DNA from: Flemingiibacterium sp045586505
GTDB taxonomy: Bacteria; Bacillota; Clostridia; Oscillospirales; CAG-272
DNA length: 51,965 nucleotides
Direction: 5' to 3'
Assembly (NCBI GenBank): GCA_045586505.1
Contig: JAZNAL010000048.1
Span: 1 to 51,965, forward strand
Shown: positions 1 through 7,980 of the stretch, piece after piece
Numbering within the stretch: the first letter of the stretch is position 1
How the letters are laid out: each line of letters begins with the position of its first letter
The notes under the pieces: model-generated
The model's database searches: none
The model's input: the letters and a program-made list of their open reading frames with translations, nothing else
Told to the model about the DNA's origin: nothing
Translations under genes and position numbers: made by a program

Positions 1-177
1 TTGGATTCAGTTCCAGCGCATTTGCGAAAAGTAAAAGAGTATGAACTTCAATTTTTGTTCCATTCTGACGGATGGTTCTTGCTCCATTGTATTGTTACAC
101 TTTTGAACAATGGTAAGTTAAAGCCGCCCACGGAAGGGCAGAAAAAAGCTCTTACTACGCTTATAGTACAAAACTAA
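1..177 (+). CDS. C-terminal fragment of an unrecognised protein
   Basis: An open frame of 58 codons runs from the first base to a TAA at 175-177, with no requirement for a start inside the window. It contains a Trp/Leu/Cys-rich stretch (SDGWFLLHCIVTLLNNG) and a Lys/Pro-rich tail. A strong hairpin terminator begins only 8 bases after the stop, which fits the 3' end of a transcribed gene whose start lies outside the window. I recognise no family, and the frame is short enough that it could be non-coding. Confidence 0.35.
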   Translation: MDSVPAHLRKVKEYELQFLFHSDGWFLLHCIVTLLNNGKLKPPTEGQKKALTTLIVQN

Positions 178-185
178 CAATGCTA

Positions 186-230
186 CCGCCGAGAGCAGCC
201 AAATGGCTACTCTCGGCGGGAATTTTATTT
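186..230 (+). terminator. Rho-independent terminator after the left-edge gene
   Basis: A 10-bp perfect stem (CCGCCGAGAG at 186-195 with its complement at 210-219) continues inward with AGCC/GGCT and an AAAT loop, and is followed by an AT-rich tail containing TTTTATTT. It faces the convergent dapB end at 291, so it may serve both directions. Confidence 0.75.
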
Positions 231-290
231 GGTTTCTAAACCTGCTTTATGGTAGGTAGCCCAAGGTGCTCCTCACTGCTGAAAACGATC

Positions 291-1052
291 TTATTCCCCT
301 GCGATCATCCTTGACATATCGTATGCCCCCGCGGGTTTGCCCACAATGTACGCCGCCGCACGGAGTGCGCCGCGAGCGAATACGTCGCGGGATGCCGCGC
401 TGTGGCTAACGGTGATGATCTCGTCCGCGCCGCAGAACATGATGTCGTGCTCGCCCACGATAGTGCCGCCGCGCACCGCGCTGATGCCGATCTCGTTTTT
501 ACGTCTCGGCTCACGTCTGGACTGACGCTCGTAGGTGTACTCCGCGTCAAAGTCCACGGTCTCAGCCACCGCATCTGCGATCATGAGCGCCGTACCGCTG
601 GGCGCGTCCAGCTTCTTATTATGATGCTTTTCCACGATCTCAATATCAAAATCATCCCCGAGAACGCTCGCCGCCTTCTTTGCAAGCTCTATAAGCAGAT
701 TTATTCCGATGGACATATTTCTCGAATAAAATACGGGGATCTTTTCCGCCGCTTTCTTTATAAGCGTCGTCTCCTCCTCGGTGTGACCCGTTGTGCAGAT
801 AACGATGGGAAGGTTGCGGCTTATTGCAAACTCCAGCAGCTTCGGCGTAGCGGTATGATGTGAGAAGTCGATGATGGCATCCACCTCCACATTCACCTCG
901 TCGGGATCAGCGAATATGGGTATGGTATCCACCGCCGGCACCACGTCGATGCCCGCCACAATTTTGTATTCTGCGCTCTCCTCGGCGGCGTCACGGGTAG
1001 CCTTACCCATACGTCCCGCGATGCCGGAGAAGAGTATTCTGGTTTCCTTCAT
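291..1052 (-). CDS. dapB: 4-hydroxy-tetrahydrodipicolinate reductase
   Basis: DapB reduces 4-hydroxy-tetrahydrodipicolinate with NAD(P)H in the diaminopimelate/lysine pathway, in the cytosol. The 253-residue length is typical. Residues 10-16 form the GxxGxxG dinucleotide-binding loop (GIAGRMG). The signature EKHHNKKLDAPSGTA at about 141-155 carries the catalytic His pair, Lys147 and the substrate-binding SGT. An AGGAG ribosome-binding site precedes the ATG. The gene sits 37 bases downstream of dapA on the same strand, so both should be transcribed from the riboswitch-controlled promoter at about 2.4 kb. Nothing in the protein looks degraded. Confidence 0.97.
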   Translation of the reverse strand: MKETRILFSGIAGRMGKATRDAAEESAEYKIVAGIDVVPAVDTIPIFADPDEVNVEVDAIIDFSHHTATPKLLEFAISRNLPIVICTTGHTEEETTLIKKAAEKIPVFYSRNMSIGINLLIELAKKAASVLGDDFDIEIVEKHHNKKLDAPSGTALMIADAVAETVDFDAEYTYERQSRREPRRKNEIGISAVRGGTIVGEHDIMFCGADEIITVSHSAASRDVFARGALRAAAYIVGKPAGAYDMSRMIAGE

Positions 1053-1089
1053 TTTGGTTTCTCCTGTATTTTATGGTTTGCGGCTTAAC

Positions 1090-1980
1090 TTAAATAACGC
1101 CGTATTCCTTCATAACAGCGGTGAGCTTTGCCTTGTTTGCGTCCTCCATCTCGCAGAGGGGCAGACGCATTTCCTCGGAGCAGAAGCCCATCAGCGACAT
1201 TGCGGTCTTGACGGGGACGGGGTTGACCTCGCAGAAAAGGGTGTTGGCAAGCTTCAAAAGCTCAAGCTGCAGGTTGGCGGACTCCTTCACCTTGCCCTCG
1301 AACCACAGACGGCAGATGTCGTGAGTTTCCTTCGGCACTACGTTGGAGAGAACGGAGATAACGCCCTTGCCGCCGAGAGAGAGGATCGGTACGATCTGGT
1401 CGTCGTTGCCGCTGTAAATATCAAGGGAGTCACCAAGCTCCGCCGCGATCTCTGCGATGGCGCTCAGGTTTCCGCTTGCTTCCTTCGTAGCAACGATGCG
1501 CTCATGCTTTGCCAGCTCCTTGTAAACGGGAAGCGTGATATTGCAGCCGGTACGGGAGGGCACGTTGTAGAGGATGATGGGCTTATCGGTGGCGTCGGCA
1601 ACAGCCAGGAAATTCTTCACCATACCCTTGGGGGTCGCCTTGTTGTAGTAGGGGGTAACCAGCAGGAGCGCGTCCGCGCCTACCTCGCAGGCGTACTTTG
1701 ACAGCTCGATGGCGTAAGCGGTGTCGTTAGAGCCGGTGCCCGCGATTACGGGTACTCTGCCCGCAACCTTTTCCACGCAGTAGCGGATGCACTCACGATG
1801 CTCCTCGTCGGTTAAGGTAGAGGACTCACCGGTGGTGCCGCAGATGACGATGGCATCGGTGGATCCTGCGATCTGACGCTCAATGAGCATACCGAGCTGC
1901 TCGTAATTAACCTGATCGTTTGTAAAGGGGGTAACGATGGCGCAAGCGGCGCCTGTGAATACAGTTTGCTTCTGTGACAT
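1090..1980 (-). CDS. dapA: 4-hydroxy-tetrahydrodipicolinate synthase
   Basis: DapA condenses pyruvate with aspartate semialdehyde, the first committed step towards diaminopimelate and lysine. With the ATG at 1980 the product has 296 residues, the usual size. Lys166 in VATKEASG is the Schiff-base lysine, Tyr138 in YNVPSRTG the catalytic tyrosine, Arg143 the carboxylate binder, and CGTTGES at about 48-53 holds the Thr of the proton relay. The frame stays open 48 codons upstream, but that extension runs through the terminator of the leader. The 1980 start has a good GAAAGGAAG site, so I chose it. It heads a dapA-dapB operon under lysine riboswitch control. Confidence 0.97.
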   Translation of the reverse strand: MSQKQTVFTGAACAIVTPFTNDQVNYEQLGMLIERQIAGSTDAIVICGTTGESSTLTDEEHRECIRYCVEKVAGRVPVIAGTGSNDTAYAIELSKYACEVGADALLLVTPYYNKATPKGMVKNFLAVADATDKPIILYNVPSRTGCNITLPVYKELAKHERIVATKEASGNLSAIAEIAAELGDSLDIYSGNDDQIVPILSLGGKGVISVLSNVVPKETHDICRLWFEGKVKESANLQLELLKLANTLFCEVNPVPVKTAMSLMGFCSEEMRLPLCEMEDANKAKLTAVMKEYGVI

Positions 1981-2085
1981 GATAAATCTTCCTTTCACTG
2001 TGTCAGTCTTGGGGAAATTATGTACAACTCGCGAGGGAAAATCCCGCAAATTGTTGAAATTTCGTGAGAATTTTCGCAAACGGTG

Positions 2086-2118
2086 TAAAAAAAATAAAAA
2101 ACCGGTTGAAAACCGGCT
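2086..2118 (-). terminator. Riboswitch terminator (expression platform) upstream of dapA
   Basis: On the minus strand GCCGGTT-TTC-AACCGGT forms a short GC-rich hairpin, followed by a run of T residues broken by a single A (TTTTTTATTTTTTTT). It lies between the lysine aptamer and dapA, the position of the switchable terminator in L-box leaders. It would stop transcription when lysine is bound. Confidence 0.85.
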
Positions 2119-2177
2119 ATCCATGTACTATAATATTATAGGGTACATAAAATGTCCCGATGATACTAATACATTAA

Positions 2178-2346
2178 GATAGCACTCCATCATTATGAAT
2201 GATGACAGTCGGGCGGATGTTATCCGACAGACCAGACAAGCCATATTTCGCCATAGGGCAGATCTTCGGCACTCAGCGCCTTTCGGTATCGGTCACAGGC
2301 GGCGAAGCCTTGCGATACTTACTGATCGGGGAATGCGCCTCTATCA
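2178..2346 (-). promoter_or_regulatory. Lysine riboswitch (L box) controlling dapA-dapB
   Basis: Reading the minus strand, GATAGAGGCGC (2345-2335) opens the aptamer and GGAGTGCTATC (2188-2178) closes it. These are the two conserved strands of helix P1 and its junction in the lysine riboswitch. Between them lie AGTA, TGCCGAAG and GACTGTCATCATTC-type segments at the expected spacing. A consensus promoter lies immediately upstream and a terminator about 60 bases downstream. The downstream gene is the first committed lysine enzyme, which fits. Recognised by motif, without a covariance-model search. Confidence 0.93.
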
Positions 2347-2373
2347 TAACAGTGTTTAATTTTCACTATAAAT

Positions 2374-2402
2374 ATGATAACACATTTCTCGCGGCTTGTC
2401 AA
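2374..2402 (-). promoter_or_regulatory. Sigma-A promoter of the lysine riboswitch-dapAB transcript
   Basis: Minus strand TTGACA at 2402-2397, 17-base spacer, TATCAT at 2379-2374. The start point would be about 20-25 bases before the aptamer. Confidence 0.88.
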
Positions 2403-2449
2403 TACCAAAGCCTATAAAAATTACGTTTAAAGGGAGCATATTTTAAGCA

Positions 2450-3514
2450 ATGATTACAAACGAGAGAATCCCCACCGAGCTTAAAACAAAGGATTTTTAC
2501 TACGACCTGCCCCAGGAGCTGATCGCACAGCACCCAAGCGAGGTCCGCGACGCATCCCGTCTTTTGACTGTCAACAGAAGGACAGGCGAGCTTGAACACA
2601 AGATCTTCCACGATATAATCGACTACTTAAATCCCGGTGACGTGCTGGTCATCAACGACTCCAAGGTCATCCCCGCCCGACTGTACGGTGTCAAGGAGGG
2701 AACGGGTGCGGAGATCGAATTCGTGCTGCTCCGTCAGATGGAGCTTGACACATGGGAGGTCATGGTACGTCCCGGCAGGAGAGTGAAGCCCGGCAGTGTT
2801 ATTATATTCGGCGACGGCCTTCTTCGTGCCGAGGTAAACGAGATTTTGGAGGGCGGTAACCGTCTGGTGAAGTTTATCTACGATCACGCATCGGGTACCA
2901 TCTACGACCTGCTTGACAAAATCGGCAGTATGCCCCTGCCGCCGTACATCACCGAGCGCCTCTCAGACAAGAGCCGCTATCAGACGGTCTACGCCAAGAC
3001 CGAAGGCTCTGCTGCGGCTCCCACCGCGGGTTTGCATTTTACAAAGGAGCTGCTTGAAAGAATCAGGGCGAAGGGTATCGCCATAGCGCCCGTCATGCTT
3101 CACGTGGGACTTGGCACCTTCCGTCCCGTGAAGGTGGATTCTCTTACGGATCACGTCATGCATTCGGAGTACATCACCGTCTCCGAGGAATCGGCGAAGC
3201 TTATAAATGAGCGCCGCGCTGCCGGCGGTCGCATCATCGCGGTAGGCACTACCTCCTGCCGCACACTTGAGTCTGTTGCAGATGATAACGGCATCGTTCA
3301 CCCCATGCACGGTGACACGGGCATCTTCATCTACCCCGGCTACAAATTCAAGGCGGTGGATGCGCTCATCACCAACTTCCACCTGCCCGAGAGCACGCTT
3401 TTGATGCTTGTATCGGCATTCTCCAGCCGCGAGATCATGATGGATGCCTACGAGGAAGCCATCCGTGAAAAGTATCGCTTCTTCTCCTTCGGAGACGCTT
3501 GTTTTTTGTATTGA
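2450..3514 (+). CDS. queA: S-adenosylmethionine:tRNA ribosyltransferase-isomerase
   Basis: QueA transfers and rearranges the ribosyl part of S-adenosylmethionine onto preQ1-modified tRNA to give epoxyqueuosine at the wobble position. The 354-residue protein is of normal length. It shows the family's N-terminal start (DFYYDLPQELIAQHP), the ARLYG region, and the conserved AAPTAGLHFT segment at about residue 188. The C-terminal segment FHLPESTLLMLVSAF is also typical. The ATG at 2450 has a GGGAG site about 13 bases upstream, somewhat far. No closer in-frame start precedes the conserved region. It is divergent from dapAB and ends before a strong terminator, so it appears monocistronic. Confidence 0.96.
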   Translation: MITNERIPTELKTKDFYYDLPQELIAQHPSEVRDASRLLTVNRRTGELEHKIFHDIIDYLNPGDVLVINDSKVIPARLYGVKEGTGAEIEFVLLRQMELDTWEVMVRPGRRVKPGSVIIFGDGLLRAEVNEILEGGNRLVKFIYDHASGTIYDLLDKIGSMPLPPYITERLSDKSRYQTVYAKTEGSAAAPTAGLHFTKELLERIRAKGIAIAPVMLHVGLGTFRPVKVDSLTDHVMHSEYITVSEESAKLINERRAAGGRIIAVGTTSCRTLESVADDNGIVHPMHGDTGIFIYPGYKFKAVDALITNFHLPESTLLMLVSAFSSREIMMDAYEEAIREKYRFFSFGDACFLY

Positions 3515-3609
3515 CCATCCTGGCAATGCGAAATAAGCTGTAAATTTGAAGGGCACGTTTCACTGACAAAAATACAATTTGCCTTGCGTGTCAGACTAAA
3601 TAAATACCC

Positions 3610-3646
3610 AAACCGCCGCGTCAAAAACGCGGCGGTTTCGCTGTTT
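3610..3646 (+). terminator. Terminator after queA
   Basis: A 12-bp stem (AAACCGCCGCGT with its complement, loop CAAAA) is followed by CGCTGTTTTATC. It separates queA from the promoter at 3.71 kb. Confidence 0.82.
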
Positions 3647-3711
3647 TATCACATTTTTCGCGCTTATGCGCATATTATGCGTATTTTTTACAAATTTTTT
3701 CACATTACCTA

Positions 3712-3740
3712 TTGACAAGCGTGTATTTTTGTGGTATAAT
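3712..3740 (+). promoter_or_regulatory. Consensus sigma-A promoter of the antitoxin-miaA unit
   Basis: TTGACA at 3712-3717, spacer of exactly 17 bases, TATAAT at 3735-3740. Both hexamers match the consensus perfectly, predicting strong constitutive transcription of the antitoxin-like gene and miaA. The leader to the chosen start is about 80 bases. Confidence 0.92.
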
Positions 3741-3826
3741 ATGCACATAGCAGGCACATATTACAGCGTTTGCCCGTGATTCTGACAGAAAGGAAGCTTT
3801 CGCCCCACGAAAGTATGGTGACGGAT

Positions 3827-4063
3827 ATGGCAAAGGTCTCAACCAATATTAGCTTAGACGCCGATACCAAGGCTAAGGCTCAGACGCTTCTTGCGGAGTT
3901 CGGGCTGGATCTTTCAACGGCGGTGAATATCTTCTTAAGCCAGATGGTGCGCGAAAACGCAATTCCCTTCGTCATAGGACGGGACATCTCCAACACCGAG
4001 GCGCTGGCGCTTCCCAAAAAGCCCTCCGACCGTCGTAAGGATCTTGAGGTCCGTCACAGATGA
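3827..4063 (+). CDS. Orphan RelB/DinJ-family antitoxin-like protein
   Basis: The 78-residue product starts MAKVSTNISLD and continues with a ribbon-helix-helix pattern ending in VNIFLSQMVREN and IPFVI, the hallmark of RelB/DinJ antitoxins. These bind DNA as dimers and neutralise a RelE/YafQ-type mRNA nuclease with their C-terminal tail. No toxin gene follows: the stop codon overlaps the ATG of miaA (ATGA), and queA lies upstream. The frame is open from 3770, but the conserved domain begins at residue 20 of that frame. I therefore take the ATG at 3827, with a weak GGTG site. It may act as a stand-alone regulator, or its toxin may lie elsewhere. Confidence 0.82.
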   Translation: MAKVSTNISLDADTKAKAQTLLAEFGLDLSTAVNIFLSQMVRENAIPFVIGRDISNTEALALPKKPSDRRKDLEVRHR

Positions 4064-4995
4064 GCGTGCAAGATAAGCCCCGTGTAGTCGCAGTGGCAGG
4101 TCCCACCGCATCCGGAAAGACCGCGCTGGCGATCGAGCTTGCAAAGCGCTTTGACGGAGAGATCATCTCCTGCGATTCCATGCAGATCTACCGCGGCATG
4201 GACATCGGTACCGCAAAGCCTACCCCCGAGGAAACCTGCGGTATTCCCCACCACATGATCGACATTGTCGATCCCACCCAGTCATTCTCGGCAGCGGACT
4301 ACGCTCCCCTCGCAAGCTCCGCTGTCGACGACATAATATCCCGTGGCAAACTGCCGATCTTCTGCGGCGGCACGGGACTTTACCTCGATTCAGTTCTCAC
4401 CGCCAACGATTACGCCGACGTAGAGACTGATCCCGCGCTCCGCGCCTCACTCCTCGCGGACGCCGAACATTACGGAGTCGATGCTATCTGGCAGCGACTT
4501 CTAAAAATAGATCCCGATGCCGCTGCGGCAACCCACAAAAACAACGTCAAGCGCGTTGTGCGGGCGCTGGAGATATACCTCTCCAGCGGCATCACCAAAA
4601 CCGAATGGGACAAGCGCTCCCGCACCCGACCCCGTCCCTACGACTCCGTCACCATTGCCCTCCACCGCGACCGCGACGAGCTGTATGCTCGAATCGACAA
4701 GCGGGTGGACATCATGATGGACATGGGACTTGAGGCTGAAGTGAGAGATCTGGTGGATTCGGGAAGACTTCCGAGAGGTTCCACCGCCGCTCAGGCGATC
4801 GGATACAAGGAAATAATCGAATATTTCGACGGCATCCGCACCCTTGACGAGGCAGTAGAGCAGATAAAAATGTCGTCAAGACGCTATGCGAAGCGTCAGA
4901 TTACCTGGTTTCGCCGCGATAAGACCGTAAATTGGATAAATTCGGGCGATAATTTTGAAGATATTGTAAACATTGCAGAAAAGCTATTAACTTAG
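4060..4995 (+). CDS. miaA: tRNA dimethylallyltransferase
   Basis: MiaA adds a dimethylallyl group to A37 of tRNAs that read codons starting with U. The P-loop GPTASGKT is at residues 14-21, followed by the family motifs SCDSMQIYRGMDIGTAKP and IPHHMIDIVDP. The segment TGLYLDSVL and the C-terminal RRYAKRQITWFRRD are also typical. The length of 311 residues is normal. Its ATG overlaps the antitoxin stop, indicating translational coupling from the 3.71 kb promoter. A second promoter overlaps its 3' end and serves the next gene. Confidence 0.96.
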   Translation: MSVQDKPRVVAVAGPTASGKTALAIELAKRFDGEIISCDSMQIYRGMDIGTAKPTPEETCGIPHHMIDIVDPTQSFSAADYAPLASSAVDDIISRGKLPIFCGGTGLYLDSVLTANDYADVETDPALRASLLADAEHYGVDAIWQRLLKIDPDAAAATHKNNVKRVVRALEIYLSSGITKTEWDKRSRTRPRPYDSVTIALHRDRDELYARIDKRVDIMMDMGLEAEVRDLVDSGRLPRGSTAAQAIGYKEIIEYFDGIRTLDEAVEQIKMSSRRYAKRQITWFRRDKTVNWINSGDNFEDIVNIAEKLLT

Positions 4996-5015
4996 CGAAG
5001 ATTCTGTGGTATAAT
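4987..5015 (+). promoter_or_regulatory. Promoter of the adaptor-yggS-sepF unit
   Basis: TTAACT at 4987-4992, 17-base spacer, perfect TATAAT at 5010-5015. The -35 element lies inside the last codons of miaA. Confidence 0.75.
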
Positions 5016-5068
5016 ATACTGTGATATAGTGGACAAACAATACACTGCCAATATCTTTGAGGTACAGG

Positions 5069-6346
5069 ATGCAGAAAACCAAGAAAAAGCATACAAAGGA
5101 CCCGCTTGGCGGATTTCTCGGATATTTGGTATCGATCGTCATGTCCGTCATCGCAGTTGTTTATCTCGGTTACCATTTTGTAAACAGCTTCGGTACAGAG
5201 CTTTCCACCGAGCACGCACTGCTCGTTACGGAAAATGATGTCATGGAATTCGACGCGTACATTCTGCGAAACGAGACAGTCATAAACGCCACCGGCAGCG
5301 GTGGTATCGGCTACAGCCACACCGACGGCACCAAGGTGCGTGTGGGCGCCGAGATAGCGTCCATCTACGGCGGAAGTGAAAACCACAGCGTTGACACCAG
5401 AGACGAGATCATCGCCCTTGACGACAGAATCGAGCTTCTTAAAGAGAGCAACGACATAAGCGGTCTTGCCGCTTCCGATACATCCACCCTCGACGCGCGC
5501 ATCGACTCATACTACATGACCATAAGAAAAAGCGCCGAGGAAAACGTCTACAGCAATCTCCCGAAGCGCCGCGACCAGCTTTTGACGCTCATCAACAAGC
5601 GCCAGGTCATCACCGGCAGAGTGGAAAGCTTCGATCCTGTGATCGAAAACCTCAACGCGGAGCGCGAGGTGCTCACCGCCTCACTTGACAATGTCAGTGA
5701 AACGGTCACCACTCCCGTATCCGGCTTCTTCTACTCTTCCCTTGACGGTTATGAATCCATCTTCACGGGGGATGCAGCACTGAATATGTCCCTTGCGGCA
5801 TACGACAATCTGCTTTCAAGTGAGCCGGTAAATTACGCTGCCACCGCAATAGGCAAGGTCGCCACTGATTTCACCTGGTACATAACTCTTGAAACCACCC
5901 GCGACGAGCTTCGCTACTACAACGAAGGCTACAACTACCGCATCATCTTCCCCTACAACAACGACGCACAGCTTGTGATGCGCCTTAGTGATGTGGTCGC
6001 TCCCGACGGACAGACCCGCGTGGTGCTGGTATTCTCCTCAAATGAGATACCGGAAGACTTTAGCTTCCGCCGAATGCAGCCTGTGGAAATTGTCCGCAGC
6101 TCATATTCCGGCTACAAGGTACCGATATCGGCGGTTCGTCTGCTTGACGGCAAAATGGGTGTTTACATCCTCGTGGGCAACACCGTGGATTTCAGATACA
6201 TCGACGTCCTGCTGGAATCCGACGGCTACTACATAGTAGCACCCCAGGATCCGGAGAATGACGAATATTACTACACAAAATTAGGTCTCTACGATCTCAT
6301 CATTACTGCGGGCAAGAATCTTGCCGTTGGCAAGATGATCACATAG
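5069..6346 (+). CDS. HlyD/RND-adaptor-like single-pass membrane protein
   Basis: A Lys-rich cytoplasmic start (MQKTKKKHTK) is followed by one transmembrane segment at about residues 13-35. Next comes a barrel-sandwich (lipoyl-like) half, a central stretch rich in Glu/Leu/Arg that should form a coiled coil (about 105-200), and a return beta domain. This is the order of HlyD-family periplasmic adaptor proteins. In Clostridia such proteins are common in this exact position before yggS and sepF, where no transport ATPase accompanies them. The ATG at 5069 is preferred over a TTG at 5057 because GAGG lies 6 bases before it. Role unknown; it probably acts in the cell envelope near the division machinery. 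Confidence 0.75.
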   Translation: MQKTKKKHTKDPLGGFLGYLVSIVMSVIAVVYLGYHFVNSFGTELSTEHALLVTENDVMEFDAYILRNETVINATGSGGIGYSHTDGTKVRVGAEIASIYGGSENHSVDTRDEIIALDDRIELLKESNDISGLAASDTSTLDARIDSYYMTIRKSAEENVYSNLPKRRDQLLTLINKRQVITGRVESFDPVIENLNAEREVLTASLDNVSETVTTPVSGFFYSSLDGYESIFTGDAALNMSLAAYDNLLSSEPVNYAATAIGKVATDFTWYITLETTRDELRYYNEGYNYRIIFPYNNDAQLVMRLSDVVAPDGQTRVVLVFSSNEIPEDFSFRRMQPVEIVRSSYSGYKVPISAVRLLDGKMGVYILVGNTVDFRYIDVLLESDGYYIVAPQDPENDEYYYTKLGLYDLIITAGKNLAVGKMIT

Positions 6347-6362
6347 GCAAACGGAGAACAAA

Positions 6363-7121
6363 ATGGACACACGTGAGAACATCGACCGCTATGACAGGTC
6401 GCTCATCGCCGCTCGTCTTGACGAGGCGCGGCGCGAGCTTGATTCCCTCTCGGGCGGACGCGACGTCAAATTGCTCGCCGTCACAAAAACCGTACCGGTA
6501 GAGGTCATAAACTACGCAATAGATGAGCTCGGCATCACCGCAATCGGCGAAAACCGCGTGCAGGAGCTCCTATCAAAATACGACAGCCTGCATCACCCGA
6601 AGGACGGGAAGCTTGAGATCCACCTGATCGGCAAACTTCAGACAAACAAGGTCAAATACATAATCGACAAGGTGGACATGATCGAATCGGTGGACAGCCT
6701 GAAGCTTGCCGCCGAGATCGACAAGCAGGCAAAGAAGCACTCGCTTACAATGGACATCTTAGTGGAAGTCAACATCGGGCGTGAAGAGCAGAAGGGCGGC
6801 ATTGATCCCGACGAGCTTTACGGCTTTGTAGAAGCCCTGGGAGAATACAACAACCTTCGACTTCGCGGGCTTATGACCATTGCACCAAGGTGCGAGGACA
6901 AAAACGAATATTTGAAGTATTTCACCGAAACTCACGCACTCTTCGCCGAGCTTCGAAAAGAAGGACTTCACAATATAAACGCGGAAGCTTTCAATGTGCT
7001 CTCCATGGGCATGAGCGGAAGCTATCGCGAGGCTGTAATGGCAGGATCCACCGAAATACGTCTCGGCTCCACCATCTTCGGCTCACGCATCTATCCGGAA
7101 ACTCAAAATAGTGAAAAATAA
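6363..7121 (+). CDS. yggS: YggS-family pyridoxal-phosphate homeostasis protein
   Basis: A cytosolic fold-type III pyridoxal phosphate-binding protein that buffers the cofactor and affects amino-acid and keto-acid pools. It has no established enzymatic activity. Lys42 in LLAVTKTVP is the cofactor lysine. Further family motifs are GENRVQEL, HLIGKLQTNK and the C-terminal LSMGMSGSYREAV with IRLGSTIFGSR. Length 252 residues against about 230 usual. It is 16 bases behind the adaptor gene and 30 bases before sepF, the conserved Gram-positive order (ylmE-ylmF). Confidence 0.95.
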   Translation: MDTRENIDRYDRSLIAARLDEARRELDSLSGGRDVKLLAVTKTVPVEVINYAIDELGITAIGENRVQELLSKYDSLHHPKDGKLEIHLIGKLQTNKVKYIIDKVDMIESVDSLKLAAEIDKQAKKHSLTMDILVEVNIGREEQKGGIDPDELYGFVEALGEYNNLRLRGLMTIAPRCEDKNEYLKYFTETHALFAELRKEGLHNINAEAFNVLSMGMSGSYREAVMAGSTEIRLGSTIFGSRIYPETQNSEK

Positions 7122-7151
7122 AATTTGTAAAATTATTGGAGGTATAACATA

Positions 7152-7631
7152 ATGGGACTTTTTGACAAGATTAAGAACGGCATCAACCCCGAGAACGACC
7201 CCGGCTACGACGATCAGGATTTGTACACCCAGACTCTGCAGAACGACTTCAACGACACTCAGATGTACCAGCAGGCTCAGTTCAACCAGGAGCAGTACGC
7301 TCCCGGACAGGACGACGGTATGCAGGTAAGCGGCTCCTCCCTTGAATTAAAGGTAGTTAAGCCCGAGCGCTTCGACAATGTTCCCCAGATCGCAAATCAT
7401 CTCTTAAACCGCCGCACTGTTGTTCTCAATCTTGAGGACACCAACAAGGAAACCGCACGCCGCCTTCTCGACTTCCTCTCCGGCGTTGCATACTCCATCA
7501 ATGGCAACTTAAAGCGCGTTGCAAACAATACTTACGTTATCACCCCCTGCAACGTAGATGTATCGGACGGTCCCCTGCGTGAAAAGCGCCAGAAGGAAGA
7601 AGGCTCCGAATACTACGAAAACGAAATCTAA
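7152..7631 (+). CDS. sepF: Cell division protein SepF
   Basis: SepF tethers FtsZ to the membrane and helps align septal rings in Gram-positive bacteria. The 159-residue product has an amphipathic N terminus (MGLFDKIKNGI) that would insert into the membrane. A Gln/Asp/Tyr-rich linker follows, then the C-terminal SepF domain (VVKPERFDNVPQIANHLL, VVLNLEDTN, RRLLDFLSGVAYSINGNL, VITPCNVDVS). A GGAGG site precedes the ATG. A strong terminator follows, so transcript levels may drop before yggT. Confidence 0.96.
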   Translation: MGLFDKIKNGINPENDPGYDDQDLYTQTLQNDFNDTQMYQQAQFNQEQYAPGQDDGMQVSGSSLELKVVKPERFDNVPQIANHLLNRRTVVLNLEDTNKETARRLLDFLSGVAYSINGNLKRVANNTYVITPCNVDVSDGPLREKRQKEEGSEYYENEI

Positions 7632-7635
7632 CTGA

Positions 7636-7680
7636 AAAAAGCCGACGGCGGAGTATTCTCCCCGCCGTCGGCTTTTTCTT
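7636..7680 (+). terminator. Terminator after sepF
   Basis: GCCGACGGCGG at 7641-7651 pairs with its complement at 7662-7672. It is flanked by A6 on the left and T5 on the right, so it could work in both directions. It lies between sepF and yggT, and partial read-through would be needed to express the rest of the cluster from upstream. Confidence 0.88.
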
Positions 7681-7701
7681 CGCATTCGGAGATATTTTGT
7701 T

Positions 7702-7980
7702 GTGTTAGCAATAATATACATTTTCACCACGCTCGTCAGCGTGTTTTTGTCGATATTGCAGCTTTTGATGCTGGTACGGGCAATCATGTCCTGGATTCCT
7801 ATGGATGAGGACTCGGCGATAGGCAATTTTGTATTTGCCATGACCGAGCCTGTGATCTACCCTGCAAGGCTCATTCTTGAACGCTTTGAGTTCGTTTCAA
7901 GATCTCCTATCGACATCTCGTTTTTTGCGGCGCTGGTGCTTATTTCCATAGTGCAGATGCTCCTGCCCTCGGTGATCTGA
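7702..7980 (+). CDS. yggT: YggT/YlmG-family membrane protein
   Basis: A 92-residue protein with two hydrophobic segments, at about residues 2-28 and 65-90. Between them lies the family region LLMLVRAIMSWIP, then PVIYPARLILERF. YggT/YlmG proteins are membrane proteins linked to division and to osmotic or potassium balance, with no defined biochemical activity. The start is a GTG at 7702 with GGAG about 10 bases upstream. The stop overlaps the ylmH start (TGATG), which fits the ylmF-ylmG-ylmH order. Confidence 0.9.
   Translation: MLAIIYIFTTLVSVFLSILQLLMLVRAIMSWIPMDEDSAIGNFVFAMTEPVIYPARLILERFEFVSRSPIDISFFAALVLISIVQMLLPSVI

Noticed and set aside
402..1701. Long plus-strand frames opposite dapB and dapA
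   Set aside because: They are antisense shadows of well-recognised genes and show no family resemblance or ribosome-binding site.
1981..2124. 48-codon N-terminal extension of dapA
   Set aside because: It is translated through the riboswitch terminator hairpin and T-run, has no ribosome-binding site, and DapA homologues start at the 1980 ATG.
3770..3826. Longer start for the antitoxin-like gene
   Set aside because: The first 19 residues lie outside the conserved ribbon-helix-helix domain and too close to the promoter start point.
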